DNA of 64,000 nt from Mycolicibacterium parafortuitum (GCF_010725485.1 NZ_AP022598.1:2108001-2172000); one strand, 5' to 3'; shown: positions 8,834-18,902, counted from the stretch's first letter. The notes: generated by a model from the sequence alone, not told the origin. Numbers and translations are program-made.

Positions 8834-10188
8834 TTCGGGATCAGGTCGAACGTCTGCCGCGCGATCGACATCAGCCACGCCGCGGCGGTTTGGCTGCGGT
8901 ACTCCGGCCAGTTCGACTGCAGGCTGACCACCCACGGTTGGCCCGACTTGTCGACGGCGTACCAGCTGAAGGTCAGGTCGCCGGGCAGGTTGCCGGCCTT
9001 GGCGCCGATGTAGGGCCATTCGGTGCGGTCCAGGTCGATGCCGGGTAGGAACGACAGGATGTCCTTGACCGGTGCGGCCTCGCCGACGGCGCCTTTCTGC
9101 AGTGCGGCGTGCAGCCTGCAGATGTCGGCGGCGCTGCCGTACCACTCGGCGCCGATGCCGGACGCGGGCTCGTGCGTGCGCTTCGGATCGGGTTCGTAGG
9201 GGCGCGAATTCGTCTGCTGCAGCAGCTGGACCCGGCCTTCGGGGGTGGCCTGCTTCCACTGCTCGCGCAGGTCCGGCGTGCCCCAGCCGACCGAGAACAA
9301 CTGGTGCATGGTCGGGAACGGGGTCATGCTCGCCGGATCGTGATGGCCGGCCTCGACCAGCGCGCGTTCGATGGCGCCCGGGCCGAGCCGCTCGATCAGC
9401 AGATCGGTGGCCATGTTGTCGCTGGCCGAGATCATCTGCTGGGCTGCGTCGCGCACCGTCACCGTCGAGCCCGGCGGCAGCTCGTCGAATCCGGACGAGC
9501 CGACGGCCTTGGCCTCCTCGGTGATCGTGAGCGGGTCGGTCCATGTGACCGTGCCCGCCTTGACGGCGTCGGCGACGGCGAGCAGCACGTAGAGCTTGAA
9601 GATCGACGCCAGCGGCAGCGACAGGTCGGTGTTCGAGCCGGCGACCTTCTCGCACCGGCCGTCGACGACCTTGGCCACCTGGTAGGAGTACCGCGCGCCG
9701 GTGCTGGTCAGCTCTTCGTCGATGTCGGACCAGGTGTCGATCTGCGGGGGTACCAGGTCGACGGTGAACCGGTCGACCATGCCGGCCTCGTCGGTGCGCA
9801 GCTTGATGGTCTGTGCGACGCCGTAGGACGTCCGCACGTCGAGGGTGGCCCAGCCGGCCCCGACGTCGACGTTGGTGACAGTGAACGGCCGGTCCCACCA
9901 GATCCGGTCCATCGTGACGCCGACGTGCTCGACGAGTTCGGGGACGGCCATCGTGCGAATACCGACCTCGCCGATCGGCCAGTCGCTGTTGAGCATGTCC
10001 ATGGTCTGCTTCGCCCGCAGACCCTGCGGTGTGTTGATCTGGATCGGCACGCCGTAAGCGGCGTCAGCAGGTGCTGGACGTGTGGCAGTACACCCGCAGG
10101 CCAGGGCCACGGCAGAGACCAGTGCGACCAGTGTGGTCACCCGGCGCCGGGCCCGGACCGCCTCACCCGTTGCTGTCAGTCCCCGCAA
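8830..10188 (-). CDS. lpqF: Beta-lactamase-fold lipoprotein LpqF
   Basis: A secreted lipoprotein homologous to M. tuberculosis LpqF (Rv3593). An Arg-rich n-region and hydrophobic stretch (TTLVALVSAVALACGC) lead to a lipobox cysteine. The second half is a class A beta-lactamase-like serine hydrolase fold with SIFK (S-x-x-K), SASDN (SDN) and KAG where KTG is usual. Loss of the Thr suggests a transpeptidase-like or non-catalytic role rather than beta-lactam hydrolysis. The start is uncertain: TTG at 10188 gives a positively charged n-region; GTG at 10224 and GTG at 10138-10140 also exist. The first two overlap the end of mhuD. Confidence 0.8.
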   Translation of the reverse strand: MRGLTATGEAVRARRRVTTLVALVSAVALACGCTATRPAPADAAYGVPIQINTPQGLRAKQTMDMLNSDWPIGEVGIRTMAVPELVEHVGVTMDRIWWDRPFTVTNVDVGAGWATLDVRTSYGVAQTIKLRTDEAGMVDRFTVDLVPPQIDTWSDIDEELTSTGARYSYQVAKVVDGRCEKVAGSNTDLSLPLASIFKLYVLLAVADAVKAGTVTWTDPLTITEEAKAVGSSGFDELPPGSTVTVRDAAQQMISASDNMATDLLIERLGPGAIERALVEAGHHDPASMTPFPTMHQLFSVGWGTPDLREQWKQATPEGRVQLLQQTNSRPYEPDPKRTHEPASGIGAEWYGSAADICRLHAALQKGAVGEAAPVKDILSFLPGIDLDRTEWPYIGAKAGNLPGDLTFSWYAVDKSGQPWVVSLQSNWPEYRSQTAAAWLMSIARQTFDLIPN

Positions 10189-10480
10189 CGTCGAGTACGA
10201 CCTCGAACTCCAGCAGCGACGCACCGGTGGCGACGGGATTACGGCGCTCTCCGGCGTGCGCCTCGTGGGCCGGGCCGTTGGCCCAGGCCTGGAAGGCCTC
10301 CTCGGACTCCCACTGGGTGACGACGTAGTAGCGGGTCTCGCCCTTGACCGGGCGGAGCAGCTGGAAGCCGAGGAAACCGGGCTGGTTGTCGACCGCGTGG
10401 GCGCGGTGCGCGAACCGCTTCTCCAGCTCCGGACCTGCGTCGGGCGGAACCTCGATGGCGTTGATCTTCACCACTGACAT
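10163..10480 (-). CDS. mhuD: Heme-degrading monooxygenase MhuD
   Basis: A 105-residue ferredoxin-like (ABM) fold protein nearly identical in pattern to M. tuberculosis MhuD (Rv3592), which opens heme to mycobilin and releases iron without CO. The known heme-site residues are in place: Asn7 (VVKINAIE), Trp66 (FQAWANGP) and His75 (AHAG). The start ATG lies 24 bp from the divergent hydrolase. lpqF overlaps its 3' end, so the two are probably co-transcribed. It probably works as a dimer that uses heme iron as a nutrient source. Confidence 0.93.
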   Translation of the reverse strand: MSVVKINAIEVPPDAGPELEKRFAHRAHAVDNQPGFLGFQLLRPVKGETRYYVVTQWESEEAFQAWANGPAHEAHAGERRNPVATGASLLEFEVVLDVAGTDSNG

Positions 10481-10504
10481 GCCGTTAGGTTACCGTGCCG
10501 ATTC
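10481..10504. promoter_or_regulatory. Compact divergent promoter region between mhuD and a hydrolase gene
   Basis: Only 24 bp separate two divergent start codons. TAACCT on the minus strand ends six bases before the mhuD ATG, and TACCGT (10491-10496) ends eight bases before the plus-strand ATG. Both fit TANNNT -10 elements of leaderless transcripts and overlap at GGTTACC. No Shine-Dalgarno sequence is seen for either gene. Confidence 0.4.
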
Positions 10505-11275
10505 ATGCCCACCGACCTGCTGACCCCACGCGGCGGTGGGGGCCGCCCGCTGGTTCTGGTGCACGGGCTGATGGGCCGGGGGACCACCTGGTCGCGTCAG
10601 TTGCCGTGGCTGAGCCGGCACGGGCGGGTGTACACCTACGACGCGCCGTGGCACCGCGGGCGCGAGGTCACCGACCCGCATCCGATCGGCACCGAGCGTT
10701 TCGTCGACGACCTCGGTGACGCCGTCGAGGCGCTGGGGGAGCCGGCGATCATGGTCGGCCATTCGATGGGTGCGCTGCACTCGTGGTGCCTCGCCGCGGC
10801 CCGGCCGGAATTGGTGGACGCCGTCGTCGTCGAGGACATGGCCCCGGACTTCCGGGGCCGAACCACCGGCCCGTGGGAGCCGTGGGTGCACGCGCTACCG
10901 GTGGAGTTCGGTACCGCCGAACAGGTGTACGCCGAGTTCGGTCCGGTGGCGGGCCAGTACTTCCTGGAGGCGTTCGACCAGACCCCGACCGGGTGGCGGC
11001 TGCATGGCCACCCGCAGAAGTGGATCGAGATCGCCGCCGAGTGGGGGATGCGGGACTACTGGGCGCAGTGGGATGCGGTGGCGGTGCCGACCCTGCTCAT
11101 CGAGGCAGGCGACTCGGTGACCCCGCCCGGCCAGATGCGCACGATGGCCGAACGCGCGCGCCGGGCCACGTATCTGCACGTGCCCGGCGCGGGTCATCTC
11201 GTCCACGACGACGCCCCGGGGAAATACCGGGAGGCCGTCGAGGCGTTTCTAACGACGTTCACTCGAGATACCTGA
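10505..11275 (+). CDS. Alpha/beta hydrolase
   Basis: A 256-residue alpha/beta hydrolase corresponding to Rv3591c of M. tuberculosis. The oxyanion-loop motif VHGLMG is near residue 20, the nucleophile elbow GHSMG near residue 83 and the catalytic His in GAGHLVH near residue 233. There is no signal peptide, so it is cytoplasmic. The substrate is unknown; esterase, thioesterase or haloperoxidase-like activity are all possible. The ATG at 10505 is chosen because the HGLMG spacing then fits the family. Confidence 0.85.
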   Translation: MPTDLLTPRGGGGRPLVLVHGLMGRGTTWSRQLPWLSRHGRVYTYDAPWHRGREVTDPHPIGTERFVDDLGDAVEALGEPAIMVGHSMGALHSWCLAAARPELVDAVVVEDMAPDFRGRTTGPWEPWVHALPVEFGTAEQVYAEFGPVAGQYFLEAFDQTPTGWRLHGHPQKWIEIAAEWGMRDYWAQWDAVAVPTLLIEAGDSVTPPGQMRTMAERARRATYLHVPGAGHLVHDDAPGKYREAVEAFLTTFTRDT

Positions 11276-11500
11276 CACCGGCCAGTTGGGGTGTTCCTCG
11301 AAGCGGGTGCGGATGGCGTCCACGTCGTGTCGCACCCGGTCGGTATCGCGGTCCTCGAACAACCGGCCGCCCATCGGTGCCGCCCAGCGGAACTGGTCGA
11401 GGTGGATGCGCAGTGTGCCGTCGGTGTGTGCGGCCCAGGTCAGCAACGCCGCGACGGCGAACGGCGCCAGCAGGATCAGAAAGGCCAATAGCGTGCTCAT
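11249..11500 (-). CDS. Small membrane protein, conserved hypothetical
   Basis: An 83-residue protein starting MSTLLAFLILLAPF with one N-terminal transmembrane helix (about residues 3-24), followed by a soluble charged part (LFEDRDTDRVRHDVDAIRTR) and an abrupt end. I do not recognise a named domain. The ATG at 11500 is supported by the hydrophobic start. Its 3' end overlaps the end of the convergent hydrolase by 27 bases. The longer frame upstream of this ATG runs antisense to the GlxA-like regulator and is not real. Confidence 0.65.
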   Translation of the reverse strand: MSTLLAFLILLAPFAVAALLTWAAHTDGTLRIHLDQFRWAAPMGGRLFEDRDTDRVRHDVDAIRTRFEEHPNWPVSGISSERR

Positions 11501-11572
11501 GGCAGTAATGCTGCGCTCGGGCAACATCCCGCCAACAGTGGCAGCAGCGACAACTCTCGATAAGATGCTGCC

Positions 11573-12553
11573 ATGACGTTGAAGACGGTCTCGGTGCTCG
11601 CGCTCGACGGTCTTGCGGTGTTCGAGTTCGGTGTCGTATGCGAGGTGTTCGGCATCGACCGGTCCAGCGACGGCGTACCGAACTTCGACTTCAAGGTGTG
11701 CGGCCCGGAACCCGGGAAGCCGCTGCGCACCTCGGTCGGGGCCACCTTGACCCCCGAGCACGGCCTCGACGACCTCGTCGGCGTGGATCTGGTCGCGATC
11801 CCGGCGATCGCCAGCCAGAACGGCAGTTACCTGCCTGAGGCGCTGGACGCGGTCCGCAGGGCCGCCGAGACGGGGTCGATCATCCTGACGGTGTGCTCGG
11901 GTGCGTTCGTCGCGGGGGCCGCCGGCCTGCTCGACGGTCGTCCGTGCACCACGCACTGGATGCACGCCGACGCGCTGGCCGAGATGTATCCGACCGCGAA
12001 GGTCGACCGCAACGTGCTCTACGTCGACGACGGCAATCTGATCACCAGTGCGGGCACCGCTGCGGGCATCGACGCGTGCCTTCATCTGGTGCGCCGGGAA
12101 CTCGGCAGCGAGGTGACCAACAAGATCGCCCGCCGCATGGTCGTGCCGCCACAGCGCGACGGCGGCCAGCGTCAGTACATCGACCAGCCGATACCGGTGA
12201 AGTGTTCGGAGCGCTTCGCGCCGCACCTCGACTGGATTCTGGCCAACCTCGACAAGCCGCACACCGTCACCACGCTGGCGCGTCGCGCGCACATGTCGGG
12301 ACGGACGTTCGCCCGCCGCTTCGTCGAGGAGACCGGCCGCACCCCGATGCAGTGGGTCACCGACCAGCGGGTGCTCTACGCGCGGCGCATGCTCGAGGAG
12401 ACGACCCTCGACGTCGACGCCATCGCCGAGCGGTCCGGATTCGGGACCGCGACCCTGCTGCGCCACCACTTCCGCCGCATCATCGGCGTCACGCCGTCGG
12501 ACTACCGGAAGCGCTTCAACACGAGCGCTCCGCGGGTCGCCGAGATCGCCTGA
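11573..12553 (+). CDS. GlxA-family (DJ-1/PfpI + AraC) transcriptional regulator
   Basis: A 326-residue regulator with an N-terminal DJ-1/PfpI (class I glutamine amidotransferase-like) domain (about 1-170) and a C-terminal AraC-type double helix-turn-helix (about 220-318, ending TPSDYRKRF). The nucleophile-elbow cysteine is present in TVCSGAFVAG. Relatives sense small metabolites and activate nearby operons, but no obvious target operon adjoins it. It stands divergent to the small membrane gene at 11249-11500. Its TGA directly abuts the mutY stop (TGATCA). Confidence 0.87.
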   Translation: MTLKTVSVLALDGLAVFEFGVVCEVFGIDRSSDGVPNFDFKVCGPEPGKPLRTSVGATLTPEHGLDDLVGVDLVAIPAIASQNGSYLPEALDAVRRAAETGSIILTVCSGAFVAGAAGLLDGRPCTTHWMHADALAEMYPTAKVDRNVLYVDDGNLITSAGTAAGIDACLHLVRRELGSEVTNKIARRMVVPPQRDGGQRQYIDQPIPVKCSERFAPHLDWILANLDKPHTVTTLARRAHMSGRTFARRFVEETGRTPMQWVTDQRVLYARRMLEETTLDVDAIAERSGFGTATLLRHHFRRIIGVTPSDYRKRFNTSAPRVAEIA

Positions 12554-13435
12554 TCACCCTCGCGCCTCATCGCCCTCGCCGGCCAGCGCGAAGCGACCGT
12601 CGGCGGTCTGCTCCACCAGCCCGTCCACCAACAGTGAGTGCAACGCCCGGTCCCGCTGGGCGGTGTCGGTGGTCCACGCTACGTCCAGCTCCGCGCGGGT
12701 GACCGGAGAAGCGTTGCCGCGCAACACGTCCAGTAGTCTGCCGCGGACCTGACGGTCTGTTCCGGCGTAGCGCTGCACGCGTTTGGCCGGGCCGGTACCC
12801 GCCGGGAAGCCCTTCGCCCGCCAGGCGCAGTGCTGCAGCGGGCACAGCCCGCAACGCGGCGCGCGGGCGGTGCACACCGTCGCGCCGAACTCCATCACCG
12901 CGACCGAGAACTGCGGTGCGGTGTCGTCGTCGGGCAGTAGTGCCTCGACGTCGGCCAGATCGCGGGCCGACGGCGATCCGGCGTCGGGCAGGCCGTGCAC
13001 GACGCGGGCGACCACCCGGCGCACGTTGGTGTCGACCACCGGAACGCGTTGGCGGTAGGCGAAACACGCGACCGCACGCGCGGTGTACGTGCCCACTCCC
13101 GGCAGTGTCAGCAATGTCTCGACGTCGGCGGGGACGACGTCGTCGTGCTCGGTGGCGATCACGGTCGCGCATTCGTGCAGACGCTTGGCCCGTCGCGGAT
13201 AACCGAGCTTGCCCCACGCCCGCAGCACGTCCGCGGCGCCGGCGGCCGCGGTCGCCGACGGGGTGGGCCAGCGGGCGACCCAGTCCAGCCAGATCGGCTC
13301 GACGCGGGCGACGGGTGTCTGCTGCAACATGAATTCGCTGACGAGGATCTGCCACGCCGACACCCCGGGGCGGCGCCACGGTAGGTCTCGTTGTGCACGG
13401 CCGTACCAGCCGATCAACTCGTTCGGCTCAATCAT
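12554..13435 (-). CDS. mutY: A/G-specific adenine glycosylase MutY
   Basis: A 293-residue base-excision repair enzyme that removes adenine mispaired with 8-oxoguanine (M. tuberculosis Rv3589). Catalytic Glu34 lies in SEFMLQQT, the helix-hairpin-helix is LPGVGTYTA at 111-119 and the catalytic Asp is 135 (VDTNVRR). The four Fe-S cysteines are 188, 195, 198 and 203 (the last gap is one shorter than usual). The C-terminal part is compact. ATG at 13435 is chosen because longer in-frame starts would run into canB on the opposite strand. Confidence 0.92.
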   Translation of the reverse strand: MIEPNELIGWYGRAQRDLPWRRPGVSAWQILVSEFMLQQTPVARVEPIWLDWVARWPTPSATAAAGAADVLRAWGKLGYPRRAKRLHECATVIATEHDDVVPADVETLLTLPGVGTYTARAVACFAYRQRVPVVDTNVRRVVARVVHGLPDAGSPSARDLADVEALLPDDDTAPQFSVAVMEFGATVCTARAPRCGLCPLQHCAWRAKGFPAGTGPAKRVQRYAGTDRQVRGRLLDVLRGNASPVTRAELDVAWTTDTAQRDRALHSLLVDGLVEQTADGRFALAGEGDEARG

Positions 13436-13463
13436 CGCCGCGCGCTCAGGCACAATGGCGGCC

Positions 13464-14084
13464 ATGCCGAATACGAACCCGTTGTCCGCCTGGAAAGCAC
13501 TCAGAGAGGGTAACGAGCGCTTCGTTGCCGGCAAACCCCTGCACCCGAGCCAGAACGCCGAGTATCGGGCCAGCCTGGCGGCCGCACAGAAGCCGACGGC
13601 CGTGGTGTTCGGCTGCGGCGACAGCCGCGTGGCCGCCGAGTTGCTGTTCGACCAGGGCCTCGGTGACATGTTCGTGGTCCGCACCGCCGGTCACGTGATC
13701 GACTCCGCGGTGCTCGGTTCGATCGAATACGCCGTATCCGTGCTCAAGGTGCCGCTGGTCGTGGTGCTCGGGCACGACAGCTGCGGCGCGGTCAAGGCGG
13801 CGCTGTCGGCCCTCGACGATGGTGAGGTGCCGGGCGGATACGTCCGCGACGTCGTCGAGCGCGTGATGCCGTCGATCCTGGTCGGCCGCCGTGAAGGCAT
13901 GTCCCGGGTCGACGAGTTCGAGGCCCGCCACGTCATCGAGACCGGAAAGCAGCTGCTGAGCCGGTCCACCGCGATCGCCGAGGCGGTGACCGACGGCACG
14001 CTCGCGATCGTCGGCGTGACCTACCACCTGCGGGACGGAAAGATCGACCTGCGCGACCATATCGGTGACATCGGCGAAAGCTAG
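13464..14084 (+). CDS. canB: Beta-class carbonic anhydrase
   Basis: A 206-residue beta-carbonic anhydrase that interconverts CO2 and bicarbonate (homologue of Rv3588c). Zinc ligands are Cys51, His104 and Cys107, with the Asp53-Arg55 dyad in CGDSR. The 28-bp gap to mutY makes the pair divergent. ATG at 13455 (MAAMPN) is an alternative start; neither has a clear ribosome binding site. It supplies bicarbonate for carboxylases and pH balance in the cytoplasm. Confidence 0.93.
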   Translation: MPNTNPLSAWKALREGNERFVAGKPLHPSQNAEYRASLAAAQKPTAVVFGCGDSRVAAELLFDQGLGDMFVVRTAGHVIDSAVLGSIEYAVSVLKVPLVVVLGHDSCGAVKAALSALDDGEVPGGYVRDVVERVMPSILVGRREGMSRVDEFEARHVIETGKQLLSRSTAIAEAVTDGTLAIVGVTYHLRDGKIDLRDHIGDIGES

Positions 14085-14116
14085 ACGACACGCCGGGCAA
14101 CCTCGAACAGGGCGGC

Positions 14117-14923
14117 GTGACCTGCCCTTACCGTGAGGACGTGCTGGATCTGGAACCGCATGGGCCGCTGCCCAGGCAAATCTATTGGCGACGCCGCGCG
14201 CTCGCGCTCGGAATCGCCGCGCTGGTCATCGGCATCGTTGCTGCTGTGATCACCGTCGTGGTGGTCAACACCAGGAGCACCGAGCAGCCCACCGCCGCGG
14301 AGTCCCAGTCGGAGTCGGCGGAGGCCGCCCCTCCTCCGCCGCTGCCCGGTGAGAACCCGGACGTCAAGTCCCCGATCCAGCCCCCGGCGCAGAACGCGCC
14401 GCCGCCCACCGCGACACCGACGGCCGCGGTGGTGCCGCCGCCGATCCTCAAGGAGGGCGACGACTGCCCCGACTCGACGCTGGCGGTCAAGGGCATCACC
14501 AACCAGCCGCAGTTCATCGTCGGTGACCAGCCGAAGTTCACCATGGTGGTCACCAACATCGGGCTGGTCGCATGCCAGCGCGATGTCGGCGCGGCGGTGC
14601 TGGCCGCCTACGTGTACTCCCTCGACAACCAGCGGCTGTGGTCCAATCTCGACTGCGCACCGTCGAACGAGACGCTGATCAAGACGTTCCAGCCCGGTGA
14701 GCAGGTCACCACCGAGGTGACCTGGACCGGGATGGGTTCGGCCCCGAACTGTCCGCTGCCGCGGCAGCCGATCGGGCCCGGCACCTACAACCTGGTCGTC
14801 CAGCTGGGCAACCTGAGATCGGCGCCGGTGCCGTTCATCCTCGCCGAGGCGGTCCATGCACCGCCGCCGGTCGACGGTGCCGGGCCTCCGCCGCCGGGAC
14901 CGGCCCCGGCGCCGGTCGGCTAG
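14117..14923 (+). CDS. Conserved single-pass membrane protein (Rv3587c-like)
   Basis: A protein of up to 268 residues with a short cytoplasmic N-terminus, one transmembrane helix (about residues 28-52), a Pro/Ala/Ser-rich periplasmic linker (about 60-110) and a globular extracytoplasmic domain with four Cys that could form disulfides (DDCPDST, LVACQRD, NLDCAPS, NCPLP). The C-terminal tail is again Pro-rich. It matches the architecture of Rv3587c, whose function is unknown. GTG at 14141, giving VLDLEPHGPLP, may be the true start. Confidence 0.75.
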   Translation: MTCPYREDVLDLEPHGPLPRQIYWRRRALALGIAALVIGIVAAVITVVVVNTRSTEQPTAAESQSESAEAAPPPPLPGENPDVKSPIQPPAQNAPPPTATPTAAVVPPPILKEGDDCPDSTLAVKGITNQPQFIVGDQPKFTMVVTNIGLVACQRDVGAAVLAAYVYSLDNQRLWSNLDCAPSNETLIKTFQPGEQVTTEVTWTGMGSAPNCPLPRQPIGPGTYNLVVQLGNLRSAPVPFILAEAVHAPPPVDGAGPPPPGPAPAPVG

Positions 14924-14925
14924 GG

Positions 14926-16047
14926 CTAGGCGAGCCGGTCGGCGATTGTCGACTCGGCGAGCTGGGACAGGCCCTCCCTGATGTGGCGGGCCCACATCGA
15001 GCCGATCCCGTCGACCGATTGCAGATCGCTGGCACTGGCCGCGAGCAGACCCTGCAACGAGCCGAAGTTGCGGACCAGCAGGTCGACGTGGGCGAACTGC
15101 AGCCGCGGGATCCCCGACATCGCGCGGTAGCCGCGTGAGCTCATCGCGGAGTCCTGCGCCTCTGCTGTCGACGGGTAACCGAAAACCCTTGCCAGCGTGG
15201 TGAAGTCGAGTAGTTCGTTGTCCGAGAGGCTGTCCAGTTCCTCGAGGGTGGCCTGCACCTGCGCCGGCGTGGGCGGGTCGGGGTTGGCGTGGTAGTCGCG
15301 CACGATCAGCTCACGCTCGGTCTCGTTGTCGCCGACGAGCTCGTCGAGCTGCAGCTTGAGCTGCCTGCCGTCGGTGCCGAGCTCGACGACGTCGGAGTCG
15401 ATCTCCAGGCTGATCCGCCGCACCATCTCCAGGCGCTGCACCACCGTCATCACGTCGCGCAGCGTCACGAAGTCCTCGATCTCGGCCGCCGACAGCTGCC
15501 TGCTGACCTCGTCGAGGCGCGTCTTGTAGCGCTCGAGGGTGTCGATGGTCTGGTTGGCGCGCGAGAGGATGGTCGCCGATTCGGGGACCACGTGCCGCTC
15601 GCCGGCGACGTACACCGTCACGATGCTCATCGAATGGCTGACCGAGATCACCGGATAGCCGGTCTGGATCGCGGTGCGCTCCGCCGAGCGGTGCCGGGTG
15701 CCGGACTCCTCGGTCGGGATCGACGGGTCGGGCACCAACTGGACGTTGGCGCGCAGGATGCGGCTGCCGTCGCTGGAGAGCACCACCGCGCCGTCCATCT
15801 TCGACAACTCCCGCAGCCGGGTCGGCGCATAGCGGACGTCCAGCGAGAACCCGCCGTCGCAGATGGCCTCGACGCTGTCGTCGTAGCCGATGACGATCAG
15901 CGCGCCGGTGCGCCCGCGCAGAATCCGCTCCAGACCGTCGCGTAGCGGGGTGCCCGGTGCGAGCCGGGCGATGGTCTCGCGCAGCGTGGGACGGTTCATC
16001 GGCACGACGGTGCGTGCGGACCGCGCTGCCGACGACTTCACGGCCAT
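14926..16047 (-). CDS. disA: Diadenylate cyclase DisA (c-di-AMP synthase)
   Basis: A 373-residue DNA-integrity scanning protein that makes cyclic di-AMP from ATP (M. tuberculosis Rv3586). The DAC domain has DGA at 85-87 and RHR at 118-120, both required for catalysis, and both intact. A linker helical domain and a C-terminal helix-hairpin-helix (LQSVDGIG) bind branched DNA. ATG at 16047 is used; an internal Met at residue 17 is an alternative. radA lies directly upstream on the same strand (34-bp gap), a common pairing, since RadA is reported to modulate DisA. Confidence 0.95.
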   Translation of the reverse strand: MAVKSSAARSARTVVPMNRPTLRETIARLAPGTPLRDGLERILRGRTGALIVIGYDDSVEAICDGGFSLDVRYAPTRLRELSKMDGAVVLSSDGSRILRANVQLVPDPSIPTEESGTRHRSAERTAIQTGYPVISVSHSMSIVTVYVAGERHVVPESATILSRANQTIDTLERYKTRLDEVSRQLSAAEIEDFVTLRDVMTVVQRLEMVRRISLEIDSDVVELGTDGRQLKLQLDELVGDNETERELIVRDYHANPDPPTPAQVQATLEELDSLSDNELLDFTTLARVFGYPSTAEAQDSAMSSRGYRAMSGIPRLQFAHVDLLVRNFGSLQGLLAASASDLQSVDGIGSMWARHIREGLSQLAESTIADRLA

Positions 16048-16081
16048 CTGAACCCCACGCTCCCCACGCTCACCGCGCCGG

Positions 16082-17488
16082 TCAGGTGCCGGCTCTGTCC
16101 TGGTTGGCGCCATTCTGGCTGATACGGCGCAGCACCTGCAATGCCGAGCCGATGTTGTCGGCCTGGCACACCTGGAGTCCGGGCGGTGCGGCGCTGACTC
16201 CCGACGGCACCACCGCGACGGTGAACCCCAGCCGGGCGGCTTCGGTGAGCCGTTTGTCCATCCCGGTGACACGACGCAGGTCGCCGGCCAGGCCCACCTC
16301 GCCGATCGCGATCGCGGTCGTCGGCAGCGCGAGGTCGGTGAACGCGGATGCGATCGCGAGTGCGACGGCGAGGTCGGACGACGAATCGGTCAAGCGCATG
16401 CCGCCGACGGTGGACAGGTAGATGTCGTTCATGCCGACCGGCAGCCGGGCGCGCTTCTCCAGCACCGCGGTGATCATCGCCGCGCGCGACGAGTCGATGC
16501 CGCTGACCGCGCGGCGCGGGCTGCCGCTGGCCGGCGCCCCGATCAGCGCCTGGACTTCGCCGATCATCGGGCGCTTGCCGTCGAGGGTGACGGTCACCGC
16601 GGTTCCCGACACCGGCTTCGGCCGCTGGTCGAGAAACAGTCCGGATGGGTCCGACACGCACTCGATCCCGTTGTCGTGCAACAGGAAACAGCCCACCTCA
16701 TCGGCGGCGCCGAAGCGGTTCTTGATGCCGCGGACCATCCGTAGCGCCGACGCGCGGTCCCCCTCGAAGTGCAGCACCACGTCGACGAGGTGCTCGAGTG
16801 AGCGTGGACCCGCGATCGCGCCGTCCTTGGTCACATGGCCGACCAGCAGCATCGCCACCCCGGTCGTCTTCGCCGTCATCGTCAGCGCGGTGGTGACCGC
16901 ACGCACCTGGGTGACGCCGCCGGTGACGCCGTCGGCCTCGGTGGTCGACATGGTCTGCACCGAGTCGACGACCACGAGGCTGGGCTTCACCGCGTCGATG
17001 TGGCCGAGCGCGGTCTGCAGATCGGATTCGGCGGCGAGGAAGACCTCGTCGTGGCTGCAGCCGGTGCGTTCGGCGCGTAACCGGATCTGGCCTGCCGACT
17101 CCTCCCCGGACAGGTACAGCGCACGGCGGCCCGTCGAGGCCCAGCGGTGTGCGACCTCAAGGAGCAGCGTGGATTTTCCGACGCCGGGATCGCCGGCCAG
17201 CAACGTCACCGAACCCGGGACCAGACCGCCTCCGAGGACACGGTCCAGTTCGGTTACGCCGGTGGCGTAATGCCGGGTGGTGCCGGGATCGATCGAACTG
17301 ATCGGCACCGCCGGAGAGGTCGGGGCGATGGCGCGCCGTATGGCCGTCCCGCCGACGGCGGCCAGCGCGACTTCGTCGACGGTGCCCCAGGTGCCGCATT
17401 CGGAGCAGCGACCCACCCATTTCGGGGTGACGTGGTGGCACTCAGAACAGCGATATTGCGAACGTACTTTCGAATTTGTCCGGGCCAC
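16082..17488 (-). CDS. radA: DNA repair protein RadA
   Basis: A 468-residue RecA-like helicase for branch migration in recombinational repair (Rv3585). It has an N-terminal zinc finger (Cys14, 17, 28, 31), then a RecA-type ATPase with Walker [10 protein letters not shown] near residue 100 and the RadA-specific KNRFG motif, and a C-terminal Lon-protease-like domain. GTG at 17488 is chosen since it begins just before the zinc finger; GTG/ATG starts upstream would add unrelated residues. Likely co-transcribed with disA. Confidence 0.94.
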   Translation of the reverse strand: MARTNSKVRSQYRCSECHHVTPKWVGRCSECGTWGTVDEVALAAVGGTAIRRAIAPTSPAVPISSIDPGTTRHYATGVTELDRVLGGGLVPGSVTLLAGDPGVGKSTLLLEVAHRWASTGRRALYLSGEESAGQIRLRAERTGCSHDEVFLAAESDLQTALGHIDAVKPSLVVVDSVQTMSTTEADGVTGGVTQVRAVTTALTMTAKTTGVAMLLVGHVTKDGAIAGPRSLEHLVDVVLHFEGDRASALRMVRGIKNRFGAADEVGCFLLHDNGIECVSDPSGLFLDQRPKPVSGTAVTVTLDGKRPMIGEVQALIGAPASGSPRRAVSGIDSSRAAMITAVLEKRARLPVGMNDIYLSTVGGMRLTDSSSDLAVALAIASAFTDLALPTTAIAIGEVGLAGDLRRVTGMDKRLTEAARLGFTVAVVPSGVSAAPPGLQVCQADNIGSALQVLRRISQNGANQDRAGT

Positions 17489-17569
17489 GGGCTGACCGTA
17501 GCCGCACCCTCCGACAAATCTGGACAACCCCGGCGCTCACGGGGCCGTGTCGCCGAGCGCTCGGTGGCG

Positions 17570-18154
17570 CTAGTGGCCTCCGCCGGAATGGCCGCCGCCG
17601 TTGCCGGTCTGCACGGCTTCGCGACGCGGTGCCTCGCCAGCCGAGATCGGCACGTTGACCGAGGTCTTGCCGGCCTTCTCGAACTCGAAGGTGAATTCGT
17701 AGGTCAGGCCGTTGGTGATCGCCTTGCTCAGCTCGATGGTGGCCTCGGCGGCGTCGGCGGGCTCGATTGCCGACAGCGCGGTCTGCCCGTCGGGCGAACC
17801 GACCACCAGCAGGCCGTTGACCGGGAGCTCGCGTCCGCCGGTCAGCGTCACGTTGCCGATGTCGGAGGTGACCGACACCAGCTTGTCGGCGACGTCGGGC
17901 GAGGTGTTCGCGGCCACGAAGACCAGCTGGGCCTCGTTGCCGGGCTCGATGTAGGCGGTGGTCTGTGTCGCGCTGATGTGGATGTTGCGCAGCACGATCG
18001 GGCCCGCATGGGCCGACGTGCCGTTGATCGCCGGTTCCTGCGTCGCGGTCTGGGAGACCTGACCCGCGCTGCATCCGCTCAGCACGAGGGCCGCGGCCAG
18101 CCCGCAGGTGGCCGCGGCGGCGACGACAGTTGAGCGCCGTTTGAAGGGGTTCAC
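17570..18154 (-). CDS. lpqE: Lipoprotein LpqE
   Basis: A 194-residue secreted lipoprotein (Rv3584 homologue). The N-terminus NPFKRRS is basic, followed by a hydrophobic segment and lipobox LSGC with acylated Cys near residue 27. The mature part is a beta-rich domain with no catalytic motif, and a C-terminal tail ends GGGHSGGGH, a His/Gly run that might bind metal. Its function is not established. GTG at 18154 has a good ribosome binding site (GGAGG). It lies upstream of radA on the same strand, with an 81-bp gap. Confidence 0.85.
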   Translation of the reverse strand: MNPFKRRSTVVAAAATCGLAAALVLSGCSAGQVSQTATQEPAINGTSAHAGPIVLRNIHISATQTTAYIEPGNEAQLVFVAANTSPDVADKLVSVTSDIGNVTLTGGRELPVNGLLVVGSPDGQTALSAIEPADAAEATIELSKAITNGLTYEFTFEFEKAGKTSVNVPISAGEAPRREAVQTGNGGGHSGGGH

Positions 18155-18344
18155 TGGGGCCTCCTGCTCGGCCGACGAAACGACGTGGCGTGCCGGGCAC
18201 ACGTGTCCCGGCGGTTCGACTATGCAGAGTAGTAGGTCGCGAAAAGGCGCGGTAGCCGAGGTCGGGATGACGCCGAAAGACCCCCGCGCGAAGCACGGAT
18301 TCTTTGGCCTGTCAACCCCTAGTGTTCGCCGACTGTGCCCCTGA

Positions 18345-18902
<558 letters not shown>

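Noticed and set aside
11501..12469. Upstream extension of the small membrane gene
   Set aside because: It is antisense to the GlxA-like regulator; the hydrophobic start at 11500 marks the true beginning.
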